64,000 bases of DNA from Palaemon carinicauda (GCF_036898095.1 NC_090739.1:103313758-103377757), one strand, 5' to 3'. Counted from the first letter of the stretch, positions 1 to 11,404 are shown. Notes: a model not told the origin generated them from the letters alone. Numbers and translations are program-made.

Positions 1-18
1 TTTTTTTTTTTTTTTTTT
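1..18. repeat. poly-T tract at window edge
   Basis: Eighteen T residues open the window. The tract may be the complement of the poly-A tail of an element lying to the left, but nothing beyond the edge can be seen. Confidence 0.6.
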
Positions 19-59
19 GAAGAGAGGCGGACCGGTTATTTTATCAGCTAACTGGGAAA

Positions 60-555
60 ACGCTTCCAACGAATGCCAGCTTAAATCAAAAGGATTTTAT
101 TATTTCAAAGTCAAATAATTTTTATGCATAGTGGATTATCCTTTAAATTAAGAAAAATATATACGAACAGTTTATCACTTTTATATGCAAATATACAAAT
201 TATAAATTTTTAGATTGCTCTTCAAATACAGATCAAATAATTTTTTTTATTTCAAAGTCAAATCATTTTCTTATGTACTATGGATTATCCTCTATACTAA
301 TCAAAATATATTGAAACAGTTTATCGTGTTTAAATGTAATGTAAGTATATTATTAATTTCTAGCTTGCTCTCCTAATTCAGATCAAATCATGATATTATT
401 TTTTCATTTTAAAGTCAAATTATTATTTTATGATTAGGAAATTATCCTTTAAACCTAAGAATTATACATAAGAAAATAAATCAGCACTCTTAGATACGCG
501 ATTGATATATCATTAATTTCAGCTTGCTCTCCAACCAAATACAGTCACATAGTAA
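60..555. repeat. degenerate ~150-bp tandem repeat, about three copies
   Basis: The phrase 'tttcaaagtcaaat' (or a close variant) recurs with its AAAG at 107, 254 and 411, so the periods are 147 and 157 bp. Each is followed in the same order by a 'ggattatcct' variant, 'aacagtttatc' (first two copies) and 'agcttgctctcc..cagatcaaat'. A partial unit precedes the first copy ('cagcttaaatcaaa' near 78). The copies differ by many substitutions and indels, so this is an old AT-rich tandem array with no coding potential. Confidence 0.7.
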
Positions 556-1137
556 AAGGGTCATTTAAAGTTTATTAGTAAATAAAGTTCTTGACTCATA
601 ATATGGACCAAAACAAATAGAAAATGGAAGCAAACCAACAATTGTATATTATATTTGATTCCAAATAGTTGATAATAAGAATATAACCAATTACGTATAT
701 CTAAAGCAAATTTGGATATTTGGATAAAGGGAAGCATGAAACGACACGTCATAAGTATTAGAACTAAATTCAGGATATATCCATCTATTAAGCTTTGAAT
801 AACTAACGTAAACGAATGGACCTTTCCCTAAGGCTTTTTTTCCTAATTTATACAATTTCTAATAAACTTTAACAAACATATATTCCTGTTTTACATAAAA
901 GTTTGAACCCAATCTTAAGAGTCCTTCTGTTGTCACTGTTCCACAACCTGGGTTATTCAAGCCCTCGTAGACCTCTCCTCGATAGAGTTGTTGATATTGA
1001 GAAATGTAAGTTTAGTGGGAGTGATTTCATTATTATTGTTATTTGGTGGTTAATTCTTATCAATTTGTTGCTATTTTGTAATATTTTTTAATCATTGTCT
1101 TAAATGGTTATAACTTTTCGTGAAGGATAGTAAAATT
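556..1137. other. AT-rich sequence, nothing recognised
   Basis: Only short chance reading frames of about 60 codons occur. None has a recognisable motif, and no RNA gene or terminal repeat was seen. Confidence 0.6.
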
Positions 1138-1138
1138 C

Positions 1139-1206
<68 letters not shown>
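1139..1206. repeat. (TAA)n microsatellite
   Basis: About 22 perfect TAA units. The flanks do not contain the LINE tail that accompanies the other TAA/ATT tracts of this window, so its origin is open. Confidence 0.95.
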
Positions 1207-1209
<3 letters not shown>

Positions 1210-1635
1210 CACATCGAAAACTAATATGGATTTTTCAATCTGTATCATATTTTAACCATTAATACATTTCCTTTTCATAAACTTCTATACCTGTAAAAAG
1301 AAAAAAGAAATAATTGGTCTCCATTACGTCAACAGAATCCTCTTCCAGGAATTAATTTAGAAATTTTGTGATTTGATGTCATTATCTTTCTGATGAGATT
1401 TTAGCCTAAAGCATTATAGTGAATGATCTTATATTATTGCCCTAACATCTTTATCAGTACCCACATGGTAATGAGATAATGCTTTCTTATTGAGTTGTCC
1501 ATTAGTTTTCGTTTATTTTTATTTTACTTATCAATATTATTCATAATTCCCTTTACCTCGTTTTAGTCTCCCCCTGAGAGGGACGTTAAATTTAAACTAA
1601 GCTTATGAAGGAATTAATTGTATCCAGTGGTATTA

Positions 1636-1637
<2 letters not shown>
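1207..1637. other. AT-rich sequence, nothing recognised
   Basis: No reading frame, repeat or RNA gene could be supported between the TAA tract and the next mobile-element fragment. Confidence 0.55.
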
Positions 1638-1678
<41 letters not shown>

Positions 1679-1898
1679 TTGCTAAGCTACAACCCTAGTT
1701 GGAAAAACAGGATGTAATAAGCTAAGGGGCTCCAACAAGGAAAATAGCCCAGTGAGGAAAGGAAACAAGGAAGAAATAAAATATTTTAAGAACAGTAACA
1801 ACATTGAAATAGATATTTCCTATATAATCTATAAAAGCATAACAAAACAAGAGGGAAGAGAAATAAGATAGAATGGTGTGCTCAAGTGTACCCTCATA
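1638..1898 (-). mobile_element. LINE-tail/SINE-like fragment with (ATT)n end, family II
   Basis: Thirteen ATT units (1638-1677) are followed by 'acttgctaagctacaaccct' and about 200 bp that align with 11496-11740. Read on the minus strand, the fragment ends in (TAA)n, as a non-LTR element does at its 3' end. The ~100 bp next to the microsatellite also match the 3' tail of the LINE at 24350-24510. Farther away the sequence departs from that LINE but still matches the 11.5-kb copy, so a second family shares the tail. It is 5'-truncated and has no coding potential of its own. Confidence 0.75.
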
Positions 1899-2030
1899 AT
1901 GTTTAGTCATTATGAATAAAGAACGACAACAATAACAATATTTGTAACGATAATAATGACCATACTGATGATAGACAATTGGTTATATTATTCTTTCCAT
2001 TGTAAACGAGACTGTATGATTACTTTACTA

Positions 2031-2306
2031 TGGTTCGAGTCCCGCTCAAACTCGTTGGTTCATTTGTTCGCTGTAACCTTACCATCCTTGTGAGCTAAGG
2101 ATGGGGGATTTTGGGGAGCCTTTATGTCTATCTTCTGAGTCATCAGGCAGCCATTAGCTGACCCTCCTCGGTCCTAGCTTGGGTGGAGAGGGGGCTTGGG
2201 CACTGATCGTATGTATATGTGATCAGTTTCTAGGGCGTTGTCCTGCTTGATAGGACAATGTCATTGTCCCTCGCCTCTGCCATTCATGAGTGGCCTTTAT
2301 ATCTTA
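2031..2306 (+). mobile_element. tRNA-derived SINE-like copy, 5' truncated
   Basis: The segment opens with 'ggttcgagtcccgc' at 2032, a good RNA polymerase III B-box (GGTTCGAGTCC). GC-richer, gene-free sequence follows to 'gagtggcctttatatctta'. No A-box or tRNA cloverleaf is present upstream, so the tRNA-like head appears truncated. I recall the body ('gagctaaggatgggg', 'gcttgggtggagaggggg') as a dispersed decapod repeat. That is memory and cannot be shown here, since no second copy lies in the window. Confidence 0.55.
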
Positions 2307-3295
2307 AGACGAATGTCTACTTTCAAACCACATAGGGAAAATAATGGCTATAATTTGCTTAAGCACGTTACCTTTTGATAGTCATGAGATTAAAACATGT
2401 TATCTTTTGTGTTTACTTAGTTGCATAAGGTTCTTGCGAAATATCTTCATAATATTCCAGAGGTATCCATTTACTATTCAATTTCTAGTTTTATGTCAAA
2501 GGTCTTTCTATGTTATTATGTAAGCTTGAATTGTCTGAATAATGAACATTATGATTTTACTACTTTAATAACCCTTACGACAATTTCGAATATGTTTTAT
2601 TATTTTTCCGTTTCTCTTTCTAGGGAATCTGCTTTCATAGAGTCTACTTATTTATAGCGATAACATTACGTACCATATTCTTTGATTGGAAAATTTTGAA
2701 AGATTATTTTTTCTAAAAAATATCTGATATACATTTACTTTATCAAACAACTCTAAATCCTAAATGTAATGTGAGTAAATTGCAACGTCATGCCAAGAGC
2801 AACGTTAGAATTTCAATATGAGTGTTTAAGACTATAAGACTAGAAATATCTCAATGGCGTTCCTATAATCCAGTTTCGTAGAGATGATACTTACAAATAG
2901 CGGCAGTGACACGTTTCTCATTGCAAAGATCAACCTTCAACCCAAAGCCGCCAAATATGTTGGAAATTACGAAGCAGAAACTAAAATTGACTTTACTTAC
3001 TAATTAATTATAACAGTTTCTTTTATGAAATATTTAGTGTGTTTCATTAAGTTTCATTATCATGTAGCTGGCATGTAGTTTGATCCATAATACAAAAGGG
3101 TTCATTCCCTATAAAGTAATCAAACCAAATATAATTTTTTTCCCAAAATCTAAGTATACGTTATGTCAATTCTTAGTTCCGACCGTTGGTATTTTTCTCT
3201 TTGAATTACATCTCTCATTTGGAAGACTGCTGACAATCTTACGCGTACTAACACCAAATCACCCACAGACATACACACAGTCATATGTATGGAAG
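2307..3295. other. AT-rich sequence, nothing recognised
   Basis: A 78-codon frame at 2421-2657 has biased, AT-driven composition and no recognisable domain. I do not call it a gene. Confidence 0.55.
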
Positions 3296-3330
<35 letters not shown>

Positions 3331-3510
3331 TATATATATATATATATATATATATACATACATGAATGAAATTGAATGATGGGAAAGATCGCTATGAATA
3401 TAGTCCAATATGCCGAAGATTCTCCTTTATTAAATTTGAATCTCCTAGGAGCAAAAACTGCCATTCAAACACACACACACATACACACGCATATATATAT
3501 ATATATATAT

Positions 3511-3549
<39 letters not shown>

Positions 3550-3559
3550 TAGATGTATA

Positions 3560-3592
<33 letters not shown>

Positions 3593-3622
3593 CTATAAAT
3601 ATATATACACATACACACACAC

Positions 3623-3656
<34 letters not shown>

Positions 3657-3663
3657 CACACAC

Positions 3664-3703
<40 letters not shown>

Positions 3704-3807
3704 TTGATTGAGTGTGGTGTTTTGGTGTCGGTATGTGTTGTGTATGTGCTTTCATATGCTTATGTTTTTTAGCAAAAGGCCAAATGTGAGGTATAGTTAT
3801 AAGATAA

Positions 3808-3841
<34 letters not shown>

Positions 3842-3883
3842 TTTGTGATACAATAACATATCTCTTCTCTGATGTTCAAATAT

Positions 3884-3926
<43 letters not shown>

Positions 3927-3985
3927 TAGAGGCAGTAAAACCAGCAGTAGTCTAATGTTGATAGTAGTTGAATAAGTTATCGCTA

Positions 3986-4029
<44 letters not shown>

Positions 4030-4060
4030 ATCATATATATATATATATAAATATATATAT

Positions 4061-4099
<39 letters not shown>

Positions 4100-4130
4100 G
4101 GATACATATATAAATATATACATGCGTGCT
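3296..4130. repeat. compound microsatellite cluster (TA, CA, GATA, CT)
   Basis: In order: (TA)n with one CAG interruption at 3328-3330, (CA)n, (TA)n, (GATA)n at 3513-3548, further (TA)n and (CA)n blocks, (TA)n(TG)n near 3664-3703, (TA)n near 3810-3838, (TC)n at 3886-3923, and (TA)n blocks from 3983 to about 4100. The tyrosine/isoleucine and histidine/threonine reading frames across this block are artefacts of dinucleotide repeats. Confidence 0.95.
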
Positions 4131-4284
4131 TGTGTCGAATTAATATTTTTTCTTTTTTGAGAACATAACGTTATACAAACTTTATTAGCATTTCCACTAC
4201 TAATGTATAATTCATCCCATTTTCTATAGGTTGACTAAATGTGATATAATATAACTCCCGACACTACTTTTTGTATACAAGAAT

Positions 4285-4338
<54 letters not shown>

Positions 4339-5790
4339 TTCTTTCGAAGTCTTTCTATATATCTTTCAATAACACTTATTCGTTCTACTACTATCAACCT
4401 CACTACTGCTAGTATTAGCTTCAGTTTACACTAGCAATTCAGTGCAAATTCCAATGAAATAATATGGTCAAGATGATTGAGATTAGGGAATAAATAAGTG
4501 AAGCATTAGACTTGGCTGAGCATTGTTGGAACCTTTTTGAGGGAGACATAATGTTTATCGTTTATCTCTTACTGAAAGCCACTTGTTATTCCTCTTTGGC
4601 AACAATGAACAACTCCTAATTTAATTGTGCAGTGCAATTCCTCTGATTTTTATTACTGTGAAGGTAATGCATAATGTCATTGATATTTAAATGATATTAC
4701 GGTTGAAGTGGTATTCTTTCTTAGAGTGAATCTAATCTCATAGAATTATATTTTATAGTTCAGGTCTAATGTTTTCAAAATCTAGCAACTTAATGCGAAG
4801 ATTAGGCTTAGCATCACAGATTTGTGTAGTATGAAAACAAAGTTTATAAGATAACTCTCCTGTTAGTAATGTAGTTACCTAACCTAACTTTACCTACTCT
4901 TACCTTACCGGTAAATTTATAGTTTAACACGGGACAACATTTATAATGGAAAAAGAAAACTTTTCCTACAGTAAATAGTGAGCTTTCATTGAATTTGTTT
5001 TTAATTTCCTCCACAAATAAGACGTTCTCCTATTATTCAACCCTTTCCCAATGGATACAGGTGGGAACCATGGGCTTTTGGTTGGGGAAAAAACGGAATA
5101 AATGTAATTATTTACAACTGAAATAAAGGTAAAATTCATTGCAAACATAATATTAATTGTAGGAAAAACAGTTTGTCTCTTAAGGAAAGTTTTTCTTGAA
5201 TGAAAATATAAATTTGAGATTCATTCAAAAGGCCACAAAACCTAATACCACCCACCTAACCTAACTTAGTATTTCCCAGGTCACAGTCCTAGCTTCAGGG
5301 CAAGCCCTCTGGAACCCCCTTCCCAGGTCACAAACCCTAAAGGTTATTCACAAATAATGCGATGCTTTATTTCCTTTATATACACTAACACTAACTACAG
5401 CGGGTCTTAAGTTGCTAATAATGGCTGACTTACAAGCAGATACATGCGAACTGTAGGACGTAAACAAACAAATAAGAAATAACCCAGGAGTATAGAATGC
5501 TAATATTTTATGTTATTTTTCGTGGATTTATTTTCAGCCCCAGAAAACAATGAATAGAGAAGAAAAGGTTAGTTTTACCAGTAGTTAACAATTCACCTGT
5601 AAGTTTTCTCCACCCAAGCCTTTGGATCCACTTCTGTAGGATATAATTAGGTGTACCTTATTAACTATTCATTTGCGACAGAAATAGGGGTCATTTTCGA
5701 AGAAAACGAGTGTTTTTATTTGTTAAACCCCATTTTTTTTATTAGTAAAGCTTTTCCTATATTGTTCTAAAAATAAAACCACTTTATCTT
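4131..5790. other. AT-rich sequence, nothing recognised apart from one CT tract
   Basis: No gene is supported. Short 'cctaaccta' phrases begin near 4877 and 5253 and foreshadow the CCTTA array downstream. 'cccaggtcaca' occurs twice near 5275 and 5322. Confidence 0.5.
4288..4335. repeat. (CT)n microsatellite
   Basis: About 24 uninterrupted CT units. Confidence 0.97.
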
Positions 5791-5794
5791 CCCT

Positions 5795-6440
5795 TATTTT
5801 ACCTACTTTAAGTACCCTTACCTTTAACTACTCTTACCTTTTCTACTCATGCCCTGCTAACCCATCACTTTGCCTGCCATAACTTTGCCTGCCACCACTT
5901 TGCCTACTACCACTTTGCCTACCACCACTTTGCATAATCCTTACCTATCTTAACCTCATTCTACCTACCCTTCCCTTACATCATCTAACCTCACATTATA
6001 TACCCTTACCTCACCTAACCTTACCTTACCTAAGCTTAACTTACTTTTCCTTACCTTACTTGCCCTTAGATTACTTTTCCCTACTTTATTTGCCCTTAAC
6101 TTACTTTTCCTTACCTTACTTGCCCATACCTTAATTACCAATACTTTCCTACCCAAACTTTACCTACCCTTACATTACCTACCCATACTTTACCTGACCT
6201 TACCTTACCTATTATTATTTTACTTAGCCTTACCTTACCTTACCTACTATTATTTTACTTAGCTTTACCTTAAGTATTATTTCACTTAACCTTATCTTAC
6301 CTAGCCTTACCTTACCTAACCTAGCCCTACCTTACCTGACCTAGCCTTACCTTACCTAGCCTTACCTTACCTGACCTAGCGTTACCTTACCTGACCTAGC
6401 CTTACCTTACTTGACCTTACCATAACCCTCTCTTACTTTA
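5795..6440. repeat. degenerate CCTTA/CCTAA pentamer-like array
   Basis: About 640 bp built from variants of 'ccttacctta', 'acctagcctt', 'acctgaccta' and 'acttaacctt', with local higher-order blocks such as 'cttacctgacctagc' near 6330-6400. The reverse strand reads as AGGTAAGG-type units. CCTAA, the complement of the arthropod telomere unit TTAGG, occurs only as a minority variant, so it is better called a minisatellite than a telomere remnant. Confidence 0.8.
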
Positions 6441-7686
6441 TGTACTCCAACTGGTAAAATTAGTTTCAACCAAACTCGGATATCCAATATGAAAATATAT
6501 TTGTTCTAGCAGGGTGAGTTTTCAAAAAGTTTCACCTTTATTTTTGCCACAAATAATCTTATTTTGAGATACAGGACCCTACTTAATAACTACAATAATG
6601 GGGTTCCAGGGTGGGAAATTGATGTTTTTTGGTGGGAGAATACAGAAAATGGATAAAAGAAAATAAGCTCTCTATCCTAAACACACCAATCATCGTGATA
6701 ACGAAAAGTTACCATTGTCAAAATCGAATAATAGTAATGAAACATGATCAAAACACTGAAGGTTTTGTTTACCAGACTCAGATGCATAGAAAACGTGATT
6801 TTCCATCTCATTTTCTATGGAGTCGAGGTGTACATAGCAGTCTTCATCATGATATTACAAATAACTTTTTACTCGAGCTAATTATCTATTGGTTTTTACT
6901 CTGCCGTATACTTGCTTCGTTTGCAAATAAACATTAACTCACCGCTCCAGTGTTCTGGCAAGCGGACTACGTTCGCTACGCACGTTAGCCTCATGAGATA
7001 GTATTTTGGTATTGATTACTAATGATATAACTTAAAAGGAGTAAATTGGCAAATATTACCATAACCTTTTGGTTAATCACTACACTTACCTTAAATACAA
7101 TTAGAAGTTGCTGACTTTGACAGTTGGTGATCAATCTGTTTACTCAGAAACCTATTAACGACTTGGAATTCCATTGTAATGTCCTTGCACTGGCCAATAA
7201 CCTCAAAATATGATGAACAACAACCACAGCACGTCTGCTCAATGTAATCTATGACAGTCGCCTACTGACTCATGCTTTTCTAAAAGTATGTATGAATTCC
7301 AAAATTGCAGTTAATTAGCTTATCTTGAAACAAAGCAAGCAATAAGGTTTCAATATTTTTACCAAACGCACACATCATAACCAAACACAAGATGCTGCTC
7401 AACTTTCCGATTCGTCTTCTATTTACAACAGAGTCAACTTTTCCTCGACAGAGCTGTCATTCCTCATTCAGAGTGTCAAACTTACTGGTTACTAAATCAG
7501 AAGTTAGACCATCTCCTTGGAGCTTAGTTCTTGTACCATGCTCTCGGAAAGGAGTACTTTGCCGTTAGTCAGTCCACAGTGTCTGTTGCCAAGCCTCATA
7601 CTCCAAAAGTAGCTATCCAAAGGTTTGGCCCCTTCTTGATTGAATATCATTGTACCTTATCCTTTGACTCAGATCATAAGTTTCTA

Positions 7687-7687
<1 letters not shown>
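6441..7687. other. AT-rich sequence, nothing recognised
   Basis: A 102-codon frame at 6629-6937 has no recognisable domain, and its composition does not stand out from its surroundings. No repeat or RNA gene was identified. Confidence 0.5.
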
Positions 7688-7761
<74 letters not shown>

Positions 7762-7944
7762 TAACTAAGCTACAACTCTAGCTGGAAAAGCAGGCTGCTG
7801 TAAACCCAAGGGTGCCACCAGGAAAAATATCCCAGTCAGGAAAGGAAATAAATAAACTATACGAAAATTATTGAACAATCAAATATAAATATTTTAAGAA
7901 TACAGTAGTAACAATATTAGAACAAATTTGTCCCATCACTCTAT
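7688..7944 (-). mobile_element. 5'-truncated LINE 3' tail with (ATT)n
   Basis: Twenty-four ATT units (7688-7760) precede 'ctaactaagctacaactc', then a run matching the reverse complement of the LINE tail at about 24240-24443, including the 'agtaacaatatta' and 'aaatttgtccca' phrases. In the minus-strand sense it is the 3' end of the same LINE family as the element at 21.5-24.5 kb, truncated to about 180 bp plus its TAA tail. It abuts the end of the DIRS-like element starting at 7945. Confidence 0.75.
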
Positions 7945-8110
7945 ACAAACCTTCGCTATTTATAGGGGATACTACTTTCGGCATGGCTGAAAGACCCGCC
8001 GTAATACTTTTAGCAAGTGATAACCACCCCAAGTGCTGGTTAGCAAGAGGGGTGGGGGTAACAGGTAATGCCGCTCACTCACACACCTGGGCTGAGCACC
8101 CACTTTGCTT
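7945..8110 (+). repeat. DIRS-like terminal repeat, left end of element A
   Basis: It shares 'acaaacctt..ctattta', 'tactttcggc', 'gctgaaa' and 'ggttagcaagaggggtgggg' with the plus-strand reading at 59560-59700. It lies at the outer edge of the element, in the same outward orientation as the ends at 57.8 and 59.5 kb. Confidence 0.6.
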
Positions 8111-8419
8111 TTGGTTTGGGGCGAGACATGTTGTCTCTCTCTCTCTGCTCCAACTTACCGGCCATTTGACTCATTTTTTCTTTTCTTATTCTTAAACTTA
8201 TGTTTTTTCGTTTTATTTAAATGAAAACATTCTTGTAATGTTTTTATATATATATATAAGCTTTTTTCATCAATTGTTGCTGATTTTGTGACTACGTTGT
8301 GCGGCAGGTTCTCAAGGGCGGAGAACATTCTCGTACGATCTTACCCCCTTGGACACCGGATAACCCGTAGGCAGGTGGCACTTCGAGTGACTCCGGCCTC
8401 CGCCATAAGGGAGTTGTCA

Positions 8420-9030
8420 TCATGTGGATACTCCTTCTCCGTTCAGATGTTAACGTCACTCTCTCCCGCAAGTTCTTGGAAGAAGACTGCTTACGGCCTG
8501 TCCACAACTTAACGTTGGTCTTGCTCTTCCTCACTGACAATGCCGCTTTCCCTCATTACGTGAGTGGTTGGCAGATACTCTGCGGGGGAACACCTTTCCC
8601 ATTACATGGGTTAGGTTGCTCTCCCGAATGGTTTTCTTCAGCAGTTATGTTGAAATAATTTTCTATTTGTAATTTTCAGCTCTTACCTCCACACTCCTTT
8701 ATGTGGCGATGGGCTGACGGCCATACTTAGTCGCTGGAGGGAGTGCATAGTCCATAGCTTGTCCGCTCCTCCTCGGGGAACCCCAGAGGATTGAGTGGTT
8801 CTCCCAAGTAGTTTGTTTTGTCAGCGGATTAATTGATTGAAATTCTTTGTTTTACAGTTCTTACGCTGCCGCTCTCCTTCTCACGACAATGATGGTCGGC
8901 GAAGGGAGCACCCATTCCTTATTAAGTTTCTGTTCTCTCCGGGACACTATACCCTTCCGCGGGTTAGGTGAACCTCCTACGTGAATGTCTCTTTCATAAT
9001 TTATTTTTTTTCCTCAGCTAGCAAATCCAT
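8420..9030 (+). repeat. three diverged ~160-180-bp modules with polypyrimidine-CAG
   Basis: Three successive modules run from a 'ggga..c.c..' GC-rich part through an AT-rich stretch to a pyrimidine tract and CAG: near 8681 ('tttgtaattttcag'), 8862 ('tttgttttacag') and 9017 ('ttttttttcctcag'). A similar 'cttac..c(a/t)cc' follows the first two. The spacing is about 181 and 157 bp. The CAG sites resemble 3' splice sites, but no splicing can be shown from sequence. Confidence 0.4.
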
Positions 9031-9269
9031 GCTTCTTTTTTGGCTAAGTCAGCTGACGTAGAAGAGCAGAGCCGTATGTAGAATCTGCTCTACCTGCCCC
9101 GTCACAGTACTGCGCCTGTGGCAGCTCCTGATCAACACGCTGACTATGACCTTTCCCTTACGAGGACGAAGTCACTGCCGAGAGTGGTACAGTCTCTGCA
9201 ACACACTCTATTTCTACTCGTTTGTTCTTCATGCTCAAGCGTAGGAATGAGGACAGTAGCGGGTACATT

Positions 9270-9740
9270 CGGGGGATCCCTTTGGGGTGAACCCACAAAC
9301 TACCTTGGACTATGTTTCACAGGTAGCTCTCAGTGCCGACATTCAACTTGAACAAGGCTTGTTGATGGGAAGCAGAGAGTACTGCCCTGAGGTCCGCCTC
9401 CGGGGGTTGGACAACTTTCCCTACCGAGGGAGAGTTAACCCTCCCAAATGTTAGGCTGCTTTCCCTTCCGAGGGAGAATTTCCCTTCATCAGTGACAGGT
9501 TTGGGGTATCCCTTTGGGGTGAACCCAGAAACTAGCCTAGGCTATGTTTCACAGGTATTGCTTGATGCCGACCTCCAACTTGAAGAAGGCTTATTGACAG
9601 GAAGCAGAGAGCACTGCCCTGAGGTCCGCCTCCAGGGGTTGGACAACTTTCCCCTTCTAAGGAAGAGTTAACCTCTCAAGGTGCTGGGCTGCTCTCCCTT
9701 TCAAAGGGGACTTTCCCTTCATCAGCTGTTTAGCTACCTT
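9270..9740 (+). repeat. 232-bp tandem duplication
   Basis: 'tccctttggggtgaaccca' occurs at 9277 and 9509. The following 230 bp correspond throughout ('tatgtttcacaggta', 'ggaagcagagag', 'actgccctgaggtccgcctc', 'ttggacaactttcc'), with point differences and small indels. It is a two-copy tandem duplication in the leader or gag region of DIRS-like element A. Confidence 0.85.
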
Positions 9741-10104
9741 CCCGCTTCCCAAGAGAATTGCTGACAGCTTGACGGAGATCAGCAGCTGCTATCTCATCAC
9801 TAAAGACTACACTATTCCCCCGTACTGAGCCGACTCTTCCGTCAGGGGTGGAGCAAAGTCCTGTAGGTGGTCATATCTCTTGTCCGGGAGTGAGGCCCCC
9901 CATAGAGACTCGGTTTTAGAGATCTTCTAGAGACCAACAATTTTCTTATCTTACTCAGTCAGAACATGTTTCCTATTTAGAGTAACCACACAGACGTTCC
10001 CCTTCGGGGGCTCGTCAGGCTTCGGAGTTTATCACTCCTCACCACCCTGGACATTCTCACCCCGACTGCGGTAAGTAGACGCCATTTCAGTCCTGTCAAG
10101 GACT

Positions 10105-10170
10105 GTGCATGACTCGCCAGCTGTGCATGACTCGTCAGCTGTTCATCCCTCGTCAGCTGTGCGTGACTCC
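10105..10170 (+). repeat. 18-bp tandem repeat encoding a hexapeptide
   Basis: The unit 'gtgcatgactcgtcagct' occurs about three and a half times with variants. In one plus frame it reads as repeated Val-His-Asp-Ser-Ser-Ala. Because 18 is a multiple of three, the repeat could have expanded without breaking a gag-like frame. That frame is now interrupted elsewhere. Confidence 0.75.
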
Positions 10171-10440
10171 CCAATAACTCCTCACTTGTGTTCAGACAAA
10201 CACTCCTCATATCGTGACCGCCACTAGGTGGCTCGTGATTGCCGCTCATCACCAAAAGATCCTCATCCTTTGCGAGATCGTCAGGAAAGAGAAAACGACA
10301 AAGCCATCTCTTCTGGAGGAATACTTGCCCCTGCGCAGGGAGCCAAAGGCCTTTAATCCCATTCCTAAGTCTTTGGCTAGAGCTTCCATACCTTAGAAAG
10401 AGAGGTCTAGGGAAGCCTCTTATTCCAGAACGTCAGCTAC

Positions 10441-10515
10441 GGCCTATTCTGGTGACTATGATCTACGGCCTATTCTGGTGACTATGATCTACGGCCTATT
10501 CTGGTGACTATGATC
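10441..10515 (+). repeat. 26-bp tandem triplication
   Basis: 'ggcctattctggtgactatg' starts at 10441, 10467 and 10493, giving an exact 26-bp period. Twenty-six is not divisible by three, so the two extra units (52 bp) shift the gag-like frame that continues at 10542. Confidence 0.92.
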
Positions 10516-10541
10516 CACCCTGGGCTCCAATTGGTGAGAGC

Positions 10542-10874
10542 TTGGAGTTGGATGAGCAACTAGATTTCGAGGACAATCCATTGCCTAGAGTCACGAGCCC
10601 GAAGCTAACGGAGGCTGAGCAAAGGGAGTCAGAGCATGTCTTCTGGCAGGTCTTGACCTGCATGAAAACATCAATGGTCTGTCAAATACATCAACAGCCC
10701 TATCAAGAAGGTAATGACACGGTCCTGACCTTGTCTATGGCACTCAGAGACCCCCCTTGGATCAGTACAGCTTTGCCTTATTCAAAGGTGTTGAAGAGTG
10801 CCAGGAGGAAGGCAATCTTACAGGCTGCTCCAGCTCCCTCCAAGAAGGCTTCTTCTCTAGCTAGACTCCTCTAG
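10542..10874 (+). pseudogene. DIRS-like gag fragment (110 codons)
   Basis: This open frame is acidic at its start (ELDEQLDFEDNPLP) and lysine/alanine-rich near its end (KSARRKAILQAAPAPSKK). It lies downstream of the hexapeptide and 26-bp repeats, inside an element bounded by DIRS-like ends, so I infer a gag-type nucleocapsid precursor fragment. The methionine at 10542 is only the first ATG. The protein sense probably extends upstream through the 26-bp repeats in another frame ('YSGDYD'). No zinc knuckle or catalytic motif is visible. The frame ends at 10874 and no RT follows. Confidence 0.4.
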
Positions 10875-11404
10875 CAGTTGATCAAGAGCAGGCCTTTTCT
10901 GAGATTAGTCTGGGATGAACGGTATAGTAACTGGCCTCTCTCCTTTCATCTTCTTTTCTCGGGACACAGCACACATGGAACTCTGCAAGCAAACCACCTC
11001 TGTCTGCAGTTAAAACCATATCCCTTGTGTAGCCTAAAATATGATGTGTATTTGTTACGTCCCCTTCCTCCCAGCAAGGGGGAGTCTGGCAATGGCTAGG
11101 TTAAATTCCAAACAATTACTTACTTGGTCAAGTCACAGTGCTCAGTTCACACACAATTAAACCAATTGCCCAGCCGTTAGCTCTCTCACACATTCTGAGA
11201 GTTAGTATGGTGTCAGGGTGTGTCTATTAAGCTCGTGCAAAGCACAGAATTACACCCCGTGTCAGAAATCAGCCAGTTGCTTTAGGACTTCCACTCACCT
11301 AAGGGTGAGGCAGCACTGTAAAGAGAGAAAGGGTTTGTATTCGTGTCAGAACAAATGTCAATTTTGCCAGCCTGTAATTAAAATGTGGAGACATTTCACC
11401 GATG

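Noticed and set aside
2031..2110. Possible tRNA gene at 'ggttcgagtcccgc'
   Set aside because: Only the B-box is present. There is no A-box, no acceptor or anticodon stem, and the sequence runs on as a longer repeat, so it fits a SINE fragment better.
3080..3755. Several frames of 60-104 codons rich in Tyr/Ile or His/Thr on both strands
   Set aside because: They are translations of (TA)n, (CA)n and (GATA)n repeats and have no independent support.
5795..6440. Telomere
   Set aside because: CCTAA is a minority unit, the array is short, degenerate and interstitial. Kept only as a low-interest observation.
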